The notes: generated from the sequence alone by a model not told the origin. Positions 8,866 through 16,892 are shown, counted from the stretch's first letter. The stretch is DNA of 64,000 nt from CAWBRT01 sp963832785 (GCA_963832785.1 CAWHVF010000005.1:310001-374000), one strand, 5' to 3'. Numbers and translations are program-made.

Positions 8866-9684
8866 TTACTTCCGGCTGGCTTCCAGCCCTGAGCCGGCTT
8901 GACTGAACTCAGGCTGCACGTTAACCAATCCGAACTGGCGGTCAACCTTCTCGCGATGGGCCGCCATGGCCCACACAAAACCGATCCTGTGTCCGGGAAT
9001 GGAGACATTGGGGTGATAGCCACTGGGCATCAGCACCGCATCGCCCTCTCTTACCGGAATTACCATTTCCGGATACTGCGTGTTGTCGTAAACCAATTGC
9101 AGTCCGAATGCGGGCGCCGGCATGAAAAAGTAGATATACATTTCTTCCAGGATCTCGGTGTGCTCATGCGGCGGCCAGCTCGTCCAGTTGCCGGGTTCCG
9201 AATAGGTAAAGCCGGCGACCAGCCGCCCGGCCTCAACGTTCTTCCCCAGCAGGATATGGAGGTGGCGCGACTGGCCGGGAGCGCCCGCGTCGAACTTTAG
9301 AGACGGATCCTTGCAGATCTGTTCATAGGAAACAAACTGCAGCGGATAACGGTTCTCAACGTCGGCGGAGAGTTCAACCAAGTCCACCCGGGCATCGGTC
9401 GATACTTCTATCCGGCTGTCTCGCGGAATGTAAACCGCGTCGTACTGCCCCAAGCGAAACGGCTTGTCGTCCACCTTCACGGTGGCGCCGCCGGACATGC
9501 AGATCAGGCCGGTTTCGCGGTCGCCGCTGGCAAACTGCACCGACGGAACAGAGGCGTCCAGGATGATGCGGCCGTAAGCCAAGTGCTTATTCGTGCTGTT
9601 GCTGGGAGTGACGGTGATATTGCGTCCGCTCTTGCTGTTGGTCTTGCGGAAGATCATTTTTTCCAGTGGAAGTTGTACGGGCAT
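8866..9684 (-). CDS. kduI: KduI/IolB-family uronate isomerase
   Basis: A 272-residue bicupin of the KduI/IolB family (PF04962), first gene of the leftward operon. The segments GNWTSWPPHEH, EEMYIYFF, GLQLVYD and PSGYHPNV look closer to IolB (5-deoxyglucuronate isomerase) than to E. coli KduI. Adjacency to kduD, KDG kinase and KDPG aldolase makes isomerisation of 5-keto-4-deoxyuronate the likely role; no inositol genes are present. The start is the ATG with TGGGAGG 8 nt upstream. The putative operator lies 34 bp upstream of the start. Confidence 0.85.
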   Translation of the reverse strand: MPVQLPLEKMIFRKTNSKSGRNITVTPSNSTNKHLAYGRIILDASVPSVQFASGDRETGLICMSGGATVKVDDKPFRLGQYDAVYIPRDSRIEVSTDARVDLVELSADVENRYPLQFVSYEQICKDPSLKFDAGAPGQSRHLHILLGKNVEAGRLVAGFTYSEPGNWTSWPPHEHTEILEEMYIYFFMPAPAFGLQLVYDNTQYPEMVIPVREGDAVLMPSGYHPNVSIPGHRIGFVWAMAAHREKVDRQFGLVNVQPEFSQAGSGLEASRK

Positions 9685-9717
9685 GATTATCGCCTCCCAG
9701 TGAGTTGTACCGGTATA

Positions 9718-9732
9718 TGAGATCATGTCTCA
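9718..9732. promoter_or_regulatory. Putative KdgR-like operator
   Basis: Perfect inverted repeat TGAGATCATGTCTCA: 5-bp arms (TGAGA/TCTCA) with a 5-bp spacer. Enterobacterial KdgR boxes have the same geometry (TGAAA-N5-TTTCA). It lies between the divergent uronate operons and just upstream of kduI. An IclR-family, KdgR-like regulator is encoded in the same locus. Confidence 0.5.
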
Positions 9733-9743
9733 GGATAACGGCG

Positions 9744-9774
9744 ATAGTCTGAGTGACGCGGACGTAGTTGTCAA
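9744..9774 (-). promoter_or_regulatory. Candidate promoter of the kduI operon
   Basis: A perfect TTGACA on the minus strand (9774 to 9769) is followed after 19 bp by the weaker GACTAT (9749 to 9744). The palindrome at 9718-9732 would fall near the transcription start, as expected for repression. Confidence 0.35.
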
Positions 9775-9869
9775 GTCCCAATTTTCCGGCCAAAAGGCGA
9801 ATTTCGCTGCCAATGGCCCATAACGGGACGCAGTGCCCTTAATTTTGCTTTACCCGCGCAGGAACATCC

Positions 9870-9899
9870 TTGACAAGCTGCCACTAATTTCAGTACGGT
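9870..9899 (+). promoter_or_regulatory. Candidate promoter of the kdgK operon
   Basis: TTGACA at 9870-9875, an 18-bp spacer, then TACGGT at 9894-9899. The -35 is perfect and the -10 is weak. It would leave a leader of about 175 nt before kdgK. Confidence 0.35.
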
Positions 9900-10081
9900 C
9901 GTCTCACATAATGGGACTTATTAAAAAGCGTAAACCAGGCGCCAACGACAGCGGCGCCGGAAAATGGAAAAAGGCTAGACCGAGGTGTGTTTGGGATCTG
10001 CTGCGCGGGTTGTTTGGCGACTTCCGGTGAGGGAAGCACGGGTAATTCACCCCCGCCCCGTGCCGTGCTGAGGGGGCAGAA

Positions 10082-11176
10082 ATGGCTTTGAAGATACGCT
10101 CGAAGCAGGAATGCCGCTGGGATATGGTTGCGCTGGGCGAAGTGATGTTGCGCCTGGACCCGTGCGACAAACGCATTTGGACCACCCGTGCTTTCGCCGT
10201 CTGCGAAGGCGGCGGCGAGTACAACGTGGCGCGCGGCTTGAGGCGCTGTTTCGAACTCGATACGGCGGTGGTGACGGCTTTCGCCGACAACCCTGTTGGC
10301 CGCCTATTACAGGACCTCATTTACCAAGGAGGCGTGGATCAGTCGCTGGTGCGCTGGGTCCCGTTCGATGGCGTCGGGCGCCAGGTTCGCAACGGGCTGA
10401 ACTTCACCGAGCGCGGCTTCGGGGTGCGCGCTGCCCTGGGGTGTTCCGACCGGGGCCATACGGCGGTTTCGCAACTGAAAGCCGGCGACATTTCCTGGGA
10501 CGAGATTTTTGGCAAGAGCGGAGCCCGCTGGTTTCATACCGGCGGCATCTTCGCCGCGCTTTCTGAGACGACTCCCGCCGTTGCCAAGGAGGCAATGCAG
10601 GCTGCCCGGCGCCACGGGGTAGTCGTTTCGTATGACTTGAACTATCGCGAGTCGCTGTGGAAGGGAACCGGCGGGAAAGCGCGGGCGCAGAAGGTCAATC
10701 GCGAACTGGCTCCGCTGGTCGATGTGATGCTCGGCAACGAAGAAGATTTCTCGGCGGCGCTCGGCTTTGAGGTGCCGGGCGTGGATGAACACCTTTCCCA
10801 GCTCCCCGTGGAATCCTTCAAAAAGATGATTCAGCAGGTCGTCAAGGAATTTCCATTTCAGGTCGTGGCCACCACTCTCCGCAAGGCGAAAACGGCGACC
10901 CGGAACGACTGGGGAGCCATCTGTTATGCTGACGGATGCTTCTACGAGGCGGCAATACGGCAAGACCTGGAAATCTTCGACCGGGTGGGAGGCGGCGATT
11001 CGTTTGCCTCCGGGCTGATCTACGGATTACTGACGGGACAAAGTACGCAGTGGGCGGTTGAATGCGGGGCCGCGCACGGCGCACTGGCCATGACCACCCC
11101 GGGCGACACCACCATGGCAACACTTAAGGAAGTAACGCAGGTTATGCGAGGCGTCGGCGCGCGCATCGCGCGCTAG
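10082..11176 (+). CDS. kdgK: 2-dehydro-3-deoxygluconate (KDG) kinase, PfkB family
   Basis: A 364-residue ribokinase/PfkB-type sugar kinase that phosphorylates KDG to KDPG. Visible marks are MVALGEVMLRLDP at the N-terminus, EGGGEYNVARGL (sugar-binding GG motif), VVSYDLNYRESLW, and the anion-hole/catalytic DRVGGGDSFASG near residues 300-310, where Asp is the base. The start has GAGGGGG upstream. It is first in a rightward operon; KDPG aldolase follows after 19 nt. It is a little longer than typical E. coli KdgK (~310 residues) and related to a subgroup common in Bacteroidetes and Acidobacteria. Confidence 0.9.
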   Translation: MALKIRSKQECRWDMVALGEVMLRLDPCDKRIWTTRAFAVCEGGGEYNVARGLRRCFELDTAVVTAFADNPVGRLLQDLIYQGGVDQSLVRWVPFDGVGRQVRNGLNFTERGFGVRAALGCSDRGHTAVSQLKAGDISWDEIFGKSGARWFHTGGIFAALSETTPAVAKEAMQAARRHGVVVSYDLNYRESLWKGTGGKARAQKVNRELAPLVDVMLGNEEDFSAALGFEVPGVDEHLSQLPVESFKKMIQQVVKEFPFQVVATTLRKAKTATRNDWGAICYADGCFYEAAIRQDLEIFDRVGGGDSFASGLIYGLLTGQSTQWAVECGAAHGALAMTTPGDTTMATLKEVTQVMRGVGARIAR

Positions 11177-11195
11177 ACTCAGGAGGAACACCACC

Positions 11196-11867
11196 GTGAC
11201 AAAAACGGAAGCGGGCAACCGGATCCTGGAAATCGGCGTGGTGCCGGTGGTACGGGCGCGCTCGGCCGAGCAGGCCATCGCCGCTGCCGAGGCCGTTTGC
11301 GCTGGCGGCATCTCCGTCGTGGAAGTGACGATGACGGTCCCCGGAGCGGTACAAGTAATCGAGCAGCTCTCCAGAAGAATGGGACAGCAGGTTCTGATCG
11401 GCGCCGGCACCGTTTTGGACGCCGAGGCCGCCGTGCGCTGTCTGGATGCCGGCGCGCAATTCCTGGTGAGCCCAGGATTCGACCCGGAGACGGTGAAGCT
11501 GGCCTGCCGGCGCGGCGTACTCATGATGGCCGGCGCGCTTACGCCTTCAGAGGTGATCGCCGCCTGGAAAGCCGGCTCGGACTTCGTCAAGATATTCCCT
11601 TGCGGCAATGTGGGAGGCCCCAAGTATATCAAGGCCCTGCGCGGCCCGCTGCCGCAGATTCCGATGGTTCCGACCGGCGGCGTAAATCTGAGCACGATCG
11701 GCGAATTCATTCTCGTCGGCGCGGCGGCGGTTGGCATCGGCAGCGAACTCGTCTCGGCAGCCGCACTGGAGTCGGGCAAAACTCGCGAGATTACAGAAGC
11801 TGCCCGGCAGTACGCCGCGATTGTGCAGGAAACCCGGAAAACCATGAAGGCACGTGCTGCGGGATGA
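11196..11867 (+). CDS. eda: KDPG/KHG aldolase
   Basis: A 223-residue class I aldolase that splits KDPG into pyruvate and glyceraldehyde-3-phosphate. The Schiff-base Lys is in DFVKIFPCGNVGG, the catalytic Glu in SVVEVTMTVPGA, and the phosphate-binding PTGGVN and GIGSELV follow. It starts with GTG behind a strong AGGAGG. It directly follows kdgK and completes the uronate-to-triose route encoded here. Confidence 0.95.
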   Translation: MTKTEAGNRILEIGVVPVVRARSAEQAIAAAEAVCAGGISVVEVTMTVPGAVQVIEQLSRRMGQQVLIGAGTVLDAEAAVRCLDAGAQFLVSPGFDPETVKLACRRGVLMMAGALTPSEVIAAWKAGSDFVKIFPCGNVGGPKYIKALRGPLPQIPMVPTGGVNLSTIGEFILVGAAAVGIGSELVSAAALESGKTREITEAARQYAAIVQETRKTMKARAAG

Positions 11868-11948
11868 GTTGGCGGATGCTGCCCGGAGCGGGGAATGGCC
11901 GAATCGCGTCTCAAATTACAATTTGAATAAAGAGTGGGAATAACAGCG

Positions 11949-12785
11949 ATGTCGAAAACCGGGGAAGAGGCAAAAAAGCGAAAGGGAGCGCAGTCTTCGC
12001 CGTACCGCATTCAAGTGCTGGACAGGGCGCTGGCAATCCTCGATGAATTGGGGAACGCGAGCGGCGACGCCAGCCTGGCGGAAATCGTGGACGCCGTCAA
12101 GGTGCATAAGAGCACAGTTCATCGGCTGGTGATGAGCCTGGAAAAGCACCGCCTGGTCGACCGCGACAGCCGGACCGGCCGCTATCGGCTCGGCATGCGC
12201 CTGTTCCAGCTTGGGACGCTGGCGGTTGCGCACATCAGTATTCGCCATATTGCCCACCCGTTTCTCCAGGACCTCATGTACAACTCCGACGAGACGGTTC
12301 ACCTGTGTGTCCTGGACAACGGCGAAATGCTCTACCTGGACAAAGTGGAGCCGAACCGGAGCGTGCGGATGTCGTCTACCATCGGGCGCCGTAACCCCGC
12401 GCACTGTACCGCGGTCGGCAAAGCCATTCTGGCCTGCTTGCCCGAGAACGAGGTCGATGCGATTATCCGCCAGCACGGAATGCGGCGCTTTACGCCCAGA
12501 ACCCTGACTACGCCGGCAGACCTGAAGACCGAGTTGAAGCTGATTCGAGAACGTGGTTATGCGATCGACGACGAAGAGAACGAAGACGGCGTCCGCTGTG
12601 TGGCGGCAGTCGTGAGGGATCACGCCGGCCATCCGGCGGCGGCCATCAGCGTTTCCTCGCCGTCCTTTCGGTTGCCGTTAGAGAAAGCTCCCTCAGTTGC
12701 ACAACTGGTTTGTGGAACCGCTCAAGCGCTCTCGAGCGAGTGCGGATATCGCCCTGCCCGCAATCAAGAGGCACATGCCGATTAG
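11949..12785 (+). CDS. kdgR: IclR-family regulator, KdgR-like
   Basis: A ~278-residue protein with an N-terminal winged HTH (about residues 15-75, LAEIVDAVKVHKSTVHRLVMSLEKHRLV) and the IclR effector domain (TVHLCVLDNGEMLYLDKVEP, NPAHCTAVGKAILA, RERGYAIDDEENEDGVRCVAA). The ATG at 11949 is preferred over the upstream GTG at 11934, which has no usable ribosome-binding site. It is the third gene of the kdgK-eda unit. KdgR of enterobacteria represses pectin/uronate genes and is released by KDG; the palindrome upstream of kduI is the obvious candidate target. The specific KdgR assignment rests on context. Confidence 0.88.
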   Translation: MSKTGEEAKKRKGAQSSPYRIQVLDRALAILDELGNASGDASLAEIVDAVKVHKSTVHRLVMSLEKHRLVDRDSRTGRYRLGMRLFQLGTLAVAHISIRHIAHPFLQDLMYNSDETVHLCVLDNGEMLYLDKVEPNRSVRMSSTIGRRNPAHCTAVGKAILACLPENEVDAIIRQHGMRRFTPRTLTTPADLKTELKLIRERGYAIDDEENEDGVRCVAAVVRDHAGHPAAAISVSSPSFRLPLEKAPSVAQLVCGTAQALSSECGYRPARNQEAHAD

Positions 12786-12827
12786 TCGGCGTGGCCGCCT
12801 GCGGCAGGCGCTGCCGCCTCCGCCAGA

Positions 12828-13196
12828 CTTGGGAACTAGAGCCGCAAAAGCCAGAAAGTCCGGCAGATTGTGAACATGCACGACGTCAAAACGCCGCTGG
12901 AGATGCAAACGCGCAACTTTCTTGAAGGCTAAAGCGGCAAAAAGCGACCACAGCAGAAGCGTTGTTCCGCATGGCCTCGCCGTGATCCTGCCCAGCGGCT
13001 TTCTGTCGGCCTTTTTTATGCAGATACGATGGACGTGGACCCCGTTAAAGACGTCGTGTTCGCTCTGGCCCTCTTTCATCGAGCAGATTACGTGATAATC
13101 GAAGCCGGCGCTGGCGGCGGCCTCGGCCGTTCGCCGCATCAGCGGATCATCCGGATAACAGTCGCAAGTAACGGCGCACACTCGGATTCCAGGCAT
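12828..13196 (-). pseudogene. Truncated family-4 glycosyltransferase, N-terminal fragment
   Basis: About 123 residues resembling the N-terminal Rossmann half of GT4 enzymes: RVCAVTCDCYPDDPLMRRTAEAAASAGFDYHVIC ... FNGVHVHRI ... RRFDVVHVHNLPDFLAFAALVPK. Similarity stops at about 12828, where the frame runs into GC-rich sequence at the 3' end of the IclR gene. The donor-binding C-terminal half is absent, so this cannot be an active enzyme. Together with the neighbouring stub and acetyltransferase it looks like the remains of a polysaccharide-synthesis cluster. Confidence 0.6.
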
Positions 13197-13248
13197 AGTC
13201 CCTTTTCGCGATGGCGTGTCTTTAGGCGGGAGCGATCGCATCGGAGTC

Positions 13249-13362
13249 TTAGTGCAGCAGCCGGTAGCTGGCGAGCACGCCTCGGCGATTGAGCAGATAG
13301 TTGGTCGCCGGGAAAGTTACGGAGCCGACGAACCAGTCATCAAGCCTGTGAAATAAGTTCAT
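13249..13362 (-). CDS. 37-residue stub, probably truncated gene
   Basis: The ATG overlaps the stop of the GNAT gene (ATGA), and GGAG lies just upstream. The protein begins MNLFHRLDDWFVGSV and ends RGVLASYRLLH. It has an aromatic, basic composition like the N-terminus of a larger enzyme rather than a finished small protein. It was too short for a standard ORF list. I do not recognise a family. The coupling suggests it was once the next gene of a polysaccharide operon. Confidence 0.35.
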   Translation of the reverse strand: MNLFHRLDDWFVGSVTFPATNYLLNRRGVLASYRLLH

Positions 13363-14015
13363 TTCTCCAGTCTCATATATTGCCGGCGGCCCCATGCCAG
13401 GACTCTCATATAACGGACGTCCACAAACTCGTGGAAACCGGCGCGCCGGGTAAGCTTCAAGGAGGGAAGGTTACCGGCGAGCGTCCCGCCATAGAGCCTG
13501 CGGAAATCTCGCCGGCGCAGCTCCTGGAAGACCTGGTGCCGCAGGGCGGCGCCCAGCCCTTTCCTGCGAAACTCCGGCAGAACGGAAATTTGCTCGGACC
13601 AGGCTTCGTTTTTACGGAAGCGCCGACTGAGCCTGATTAGCGGCATACGCACATCGCCGAACGACACCAGATTGAAACCGACGAGCCTGCTGTTCTCAAA
13701 TGCGGCAACGCATAAGGCGCCGGCCTGGAGCCTGCTTTGTACTGTTCCCCGCAGCCATTCGGAATGATCCTCAACTTGCTTGATGGCCGCCTGGTCATCC
13801 GGGCTGAGAAACCGGAACGACACACCTGCGACATCTAGCGGAATGGCGTCCCATTTGCGGAGGTCGATTTTGTACAGCCGATATACCTGATATTCGTAGA
13901 GCGGCCTTGCCAAATAAGCCAGACTTTTGCGGATGACAGTACCGAGACCGTGATCCTGCCAGTTTCGCTCAACCTTTCGCAGCCAAACTTTTGGCCTTAA
14001 GTAAATAAGCCCCAT
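13359..14015 (-). CDS. GNAT-family N-acetyltransferase
   Basis: A 218-residue protein, starting at the Met of MGLIYLRPKVW. The C-terminal ~150 residues form a GNAT fold. The acetyl-CoA-binding motif A is ISVLPEFRRKGLGAALRHQVF (R/Q-x-x-G-x-G/A type), followed by GGTLAGNLPSLKLTRRAGF. The N-terminal ~60 residues are basic and not assigned. The substrate is unknown. The neighbouring GT4 remnant suggests a nucleotide-sugar or polysaccharide link, but this is weak. Confidence 0.75.
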   Translation of the reverse strand: MGLIYLRPKVWLRKVERNWQDHGLGTVIRKSLAYLARPLYEYQVYRLYKIDLRKWDAIPLDVAGVSFRFLSPDDQAAIKQVEDHSEWLRGTVQSRLQAGALCVAAFENSRLVGFNLVSFGDVRMPLIRLSRRFRKNEAWSEQISVLPEFRRKGLGAALRHQVFQELRRRDFRRLYGGTLAGNLPSLKLTRRAGFHEFVDVRYMRVLAWGRRQYMRLEK

Positions 14016-14378
14016 GCGGAACTCGTCGCCTGCAGATTGGCCGGGGACCCCGCCTGGAATGTGTGGATGCAAGAAGCTGGGCAGCAGGTTGCAATTGCCG
14101 CTCCCGTACGCCGGGAAATCTGTGCAGAATTGAATGGAAGCTTATCGGGAAAATCGCCCGAGGTTGGAGCCGCATACATTGGTACGGCGCGAGAATTGAC
14201 CGCCGGAAAGCGGGCGAGGAACGGCGGAGAATCTCTTTACCCGGCAGGGATTAGCCCAGGTTTCATTCTCGGCTGCCCATGCTGTACGGGTACGACTCGA
14301 GCTTCAGCGCGCTGCCGCCGAAGGAGAATGATCTTTCCCGTGGCGATCCGTTCCAGCAGTCTCCGCGTGACCTTTCCG
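14016..14378. other. Gene-poor stretch
   Basis: No coding region I can support. Short frames on both strands lack ribosome-binding sites and homology. The left half is the upstream region of the GNAT gene; the right half runs into the decayed corrinoid protein. Confidence 0.4.
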
Positions 14379-14857
14379 TCACCCGCTCAAGCTTTTACCG
14401 TGGCTCCGCGCGCGCGCAAAGTCACAGCAGGAGCCGTGCACTTGATAAACAGGGCCGCCACGATTCCGGGGGGCGCCGCCTACTATAACCTTGACCTTCT
14501 GCCGCATCCCTGCCGTATTCAGCGCGCCGATAACCTGCAGCATCTGCGGCATGGTGGTGGTCAGCAAGCCGACAACGCCGCCACGTCGGGCTGGCAGTCG
14601 GCCGTGGCCTGAATGAAAGTTTCCAGGGGAACGTTGGCGCCCAGGTCGCGGATCTCCAGGCCCACGCCGCGAAGCATGGTGGCAACCATATTCTTGCCGA
14701 TATCGTGCAGATCGCCGCGCACGGTGCCAATCAATATCTTGCCCTTGAGTTCGCGCTCGCCGCTGGCCAGATACGGGTCCAGGATGCGCAGGCCTTCGTT
14801 CATGGCGCGGGCGGCCAGCAGAACTTCAGGGATGAAGGCCTCGGCGTCGGACGAAGA
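14379..14857 (-). pseudogene. Corrinoid (B12-binding) methyltransferase protein, frameshifted remnant
   Basis: Minus strand, first frame: EAFIPEVLLAARAMNEGLRILDPYL, the end of the helical cap domain. It continues with KGKILIGTVRGDLHDIGKNMVATMLRGVGLEIRDLGANVP, where DLHDIG holds the cobalt-ligating His. The frame breaks near 14565. The remainder (LLTTTMPQMLQVIGALNTAGMRQKVKVIVGGAP) continues in another frame and then degenerates. An in-frame TAA at 14858-14860 cuts off the N-terminus. No partner methyltransferase lies nearby. This is most likely a decayed MtbC/MtaC-like gene. Confidence 0.7.
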
Positions 14858-14939
14858 TTACGACCTGGCAGAAGGAGCTTATGGTATCCGGCGTTGAAGG
14901 GCCGAGTTGGCGCAAGGCTTCACCGGTAAAAGCATCTAC

Positions 14940-14969
14940 TTGACTTTCGGCCGCATCTTACGCTATTAG
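14940..14969 (+). promoter_or_regulatory. Candidate sigma-70-type promoter of the antiporter/dynamin/MutS operon
   Basis: TTGACT (14940-14945), an 18-bp spacer, then TATTAG (14964-14969). A start near 14976 would place the first hairpin of the leader at the very 5' end of the RNA. Confidence 0.4.
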
Positions 14970-14976
14970 TTCAATA

Positions 14977-15063
14977 GGTGACGGAGTTCACCTTCAACCG
15001 CTGTCCCATCCCATAGCCGGGACAGATGATGACTCCTGACAGGGTTTCTTGTCGCGGAGTCAT
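14977..15063 (+). promoter_or_regulatory. Structured 5' leader with three consecutive hairpins
   Basis: Three inverted repeats in a row. (1) GGTGA-N6-TCACC (14977-14992). (2) CTGTCCC-N11-GGGACAG (15001-15025). (3) ATGACTCC ... GGAGTCAT (15029-15036 and 15056-15063), with an inner GACA/TGTC pair. The antiporter ribosome-binding site (GAGGAG) and start follow ~50 nt later. It does not match a riboswitch class I can recall. It could be an ion- or nucleotide-sensing leader, an mRNA-stability element or tandem operator palindromes. Confidence 0.45.
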
Positions 15064-15113
15064 GTCCCCGGCAGAAATCCAGTGAGAAAAAAGAACACGA
15101 GGAGCTTCGTTCG

Positions 15114-16316
15114 ATGGAGAACGTGTGGGTACTGGCTGGATTGTGGGTCGGGTTAGCGCTCATCGCCACTCTTTTCGCGATTTGGTTCAAGATTTCGACT
15201 GCGCTGACTGAAATCGTTGTCGGCATCATCGCTCAATTTGCCATTGTCAGATTTGGTGGCCACGGCCTTGCGGCGAGCACCGCTTGGATAGCCTTTTTGG
15301 CAGGAACGGGGGCTATTGTTCTAACCTTCCTGGCGGGCGCTGAACTGGACCCTGCAGTCTTCCGGGCCAAGTGGAAAGAAGCGACCATGGTCGGGCTGGC
15401 CGGCTTCTTCGCCCCATTCCTGGGCTGTGTTGCCATTGCCCATTACGTGCTGCACTGGGCCGCCCGTCCGAGCTGGCTGGCCGGAGTGGCTCTCAGCACG
15501 ACTTCAGTGGCTGTTGTGTACGCAGTGATGCTGGAGCTCGGCTTCAATAAAACTGAGTTCGGCAAAGCAGTTCTGGCGGCGTGCTTTATCAATGACCTGG
15601 GCACGGTGATCGCGCTCGGCCTGATCTTTTCACCTTTCACGCTGAAGACGCTGATCTTCGTGGTTGTCGTGGCGGCGACATTCGCGGCTTTGCCGGTGCT
15701 TACGCCGAAGTTCTTCCGCAAATACGGCGGACGCGTTTCAGAAATCGAGGCAAAGTATCTGCTATTTGTACTCTTCGTCCTCGGAGGACTGGCGGTTTGG
15801 GCCGGCAGCGAAGCCGTATTGCCGGCCTACGTGATTGGCATGGTGCTGGCTGGAACCGTTGGCAAGGACCACGTCCTGATTCGCCGCCTGCGCACGCTCA
15901 CCTTCGGGCTGCTGACGCCGTTTTATTTCATCCGCGCCGGTTCATTCGTCTCGATTCCGGCGTTGATTGCGGCCCCGGTGGTGTTTGTCGTTTTATTCTT
16001 CGCCAAATCCTTCTCCAAGTTCGTTGGCCTGTTCCCAGTGGTAAAGGCATTCAGCTATGAGCGAGACGAGAGCCTGTATTACACGCTGATGATGTCCACC
16101 GGCCTGACCTTCGGGACTATCTCTTCACTATTCGGGTTGACCCACGGCATCATTACGGAAGCGCAGTATTCGTTCCTGGTGGCGACGGTAATCGGCAGTG
16201 CGGTGATTCCGACGGTGATTGCCAACACTCTGTTCATGCCGAGGCACCTGTTGCCGAAGCCCGAAAAAACAATTCAGCGAGCACCTGCGCACGCTTCGGG
16301 GGTGCTCGCAGACTAG
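15114..16316 (+). CDS. CPA-type cation:proton antiporter
   Basis: A 400-residue integral membrane protein with 12-13 predicted TM segments, of the monovalent cation/proton antiporter (KefB/NapA-like) superfamily. The mid-membrane segment CFINDLGTVIALGL carries the ion-binding ND pair expected for CPA2 antiporters, and FGLLTPFYFIRAGSF is the family hallmark of the C-terminal half. No cytoplasmic RCK/TrkA domain is present; the protein ends after the membrane part. The universal stress protein gene starts 7 nt downstream, a common partnership. It probably exchanges Na+ or K+ for H+. Confidence 0.9.
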   Translation: MENVWVLAGLWVGLALIATLFAIWFKISTALTEIVVGIIAQFAIVRFGGHGLAASTAWIAFLAGTGAIVLTFLAGAELDPAVFRAKWKEATMVGLAGFFAPFLGCVAIAHYVLHWAARPSWLAGVALSTTSVAVVYAVMLELGFNKTEFGKAVLAACFINDLGTVIALGLIFSPFTLKTLIFVVVVAATFAALPVLTPKFFRKYGGRVSEIEAKYLLFVLFVLGGLAVWAGSEAVLPAYVIGMVLAGTVGKDHVLIRRLRTLTFGLLTPFYFIRAGSFVSIPALIAAPVVFVVLFFAKSFSKFVGLFPVVKAFSYERDESLYYTLMMSTGLTFGTISSLFGLTHGIITEAQYSFLVATVIGSAVIPTVIANTLFMPRHLLPKPEKTIQRAPAHASGVLAD

Positions 16317-16323
16317 GAGCGGT

Positions 16324-16761
16324 ATGGAGCACCGGAGACATGCGGGTTTCCAGAAGATCCTGGTTGGTTATGACGGGTCCGAGCAGTCTGAAAAAGCAAT
16401 CGATGCCGCCATCAGGCTGGCGGGATGTGAAGATTCCCACTTATTGGCGCTGGCGGTGGCGCGTCCTCCTGAGCCGCCTACCTCTGTGGAACTGGAGGCG
16501 GCGCTGGACGATGCGCGCGAGCATTTCGAAGTAGGTTTGAAGAGGGCGGTCGCGCGGGCGGCCGCCCAAGGTGTGACTCTCGAAACCGACTTTGCCGTCG
16601 GACATCCCGGCGAGCAGCTAATCCACCGTGCCGAACAGGACCGCTTCGACCTGATCATCGTCGGCCGGAGAGGAACGTCACTATTCAAGAAAATGATCCT
16701 GGGTTCTACGTCGGAACGCGTACTTCGCTATGCGCACTGCCCAGTGATGGTCGTGAAGTAG
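16324..16761 (+). CDS. Universal stress protein (UspA family)
   Basis: A 145-residue single USP domain: KILVGYDGSEQSEKAIDAAIRLA at the N-terminus and DLIIVGRRGTSLFKKMILGSTSERVLRYAHCPVMVVK at the C-terminus. The G-x2-G-x9-G-S ATP-binding pattern is intact, so ATP binding is expected. The start is the ATG preceded by AGGAG; an upstream frame extension inside the antiporter is ignored. It may act as a regulatory subunit of the preceding antiporter, since separate USP proteins often accompany CPA antiporters. Confidence 0.9.
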   Translation: MEHRRHAGFQKILVGYDGSEQSEKAIDAAIRLAGCEDSHLLALAVARPPEPPTSVELEAALDDAREHFEVGLKRAVARAAAQGVTLETDFAVGHPGEQLIHRAEQDRFDLIIVGRRGTSLFKKMILGSTSERVLRYAHCPVMVVK

Positions 16762-16892
16762 CGAGACAAGTGATGAGATGCCGATCCCTGCTGTGCTCCT
16801 GGTTATCAACGGATGGCCAGCCGCACCATGCGAATCAGGAGCATGGAACTGGGCGAAGAGGCAAAGGGGCCAGCCAGTGAACAAGTGAACTC

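Larger units (their letters stand above)
9685..10081. other. Divergent regulatory region between the two uronate operons
   Basis: A 397-bp non-coding stretch. It holds the palindrome at 9718-9732, candidate promoters for both directions, and a GGCGCC-N9-GGCGCC inverted repeat (9938-9943 and 9953-9958) in the leader of the kdgK operon. A 65-codon frame here has no start signal or recognisable similarity and I do not call it. Confidence 0.6.

Noticed and set aside
9833..10030. 65-codon frame in the kdgK leader
   Set aside because: It covers the candidate promoter and hairpin and has no recognisable protein features.
12786..12830. Terminator after the IclR gene (GCCTGCGGCAGGC hairpin)
   Set aside because: GC-rich hairpin with no T run, and it lies in the junction with the glycosyltransferase fragment.
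14230..14430. Possible C-terminal piece of a quinone-oxidoreductase-like gene on the minus strand (RLLERIATGKIILL)
   Set aside because: Only about 15 suggestive residues; no further similarity on either side.
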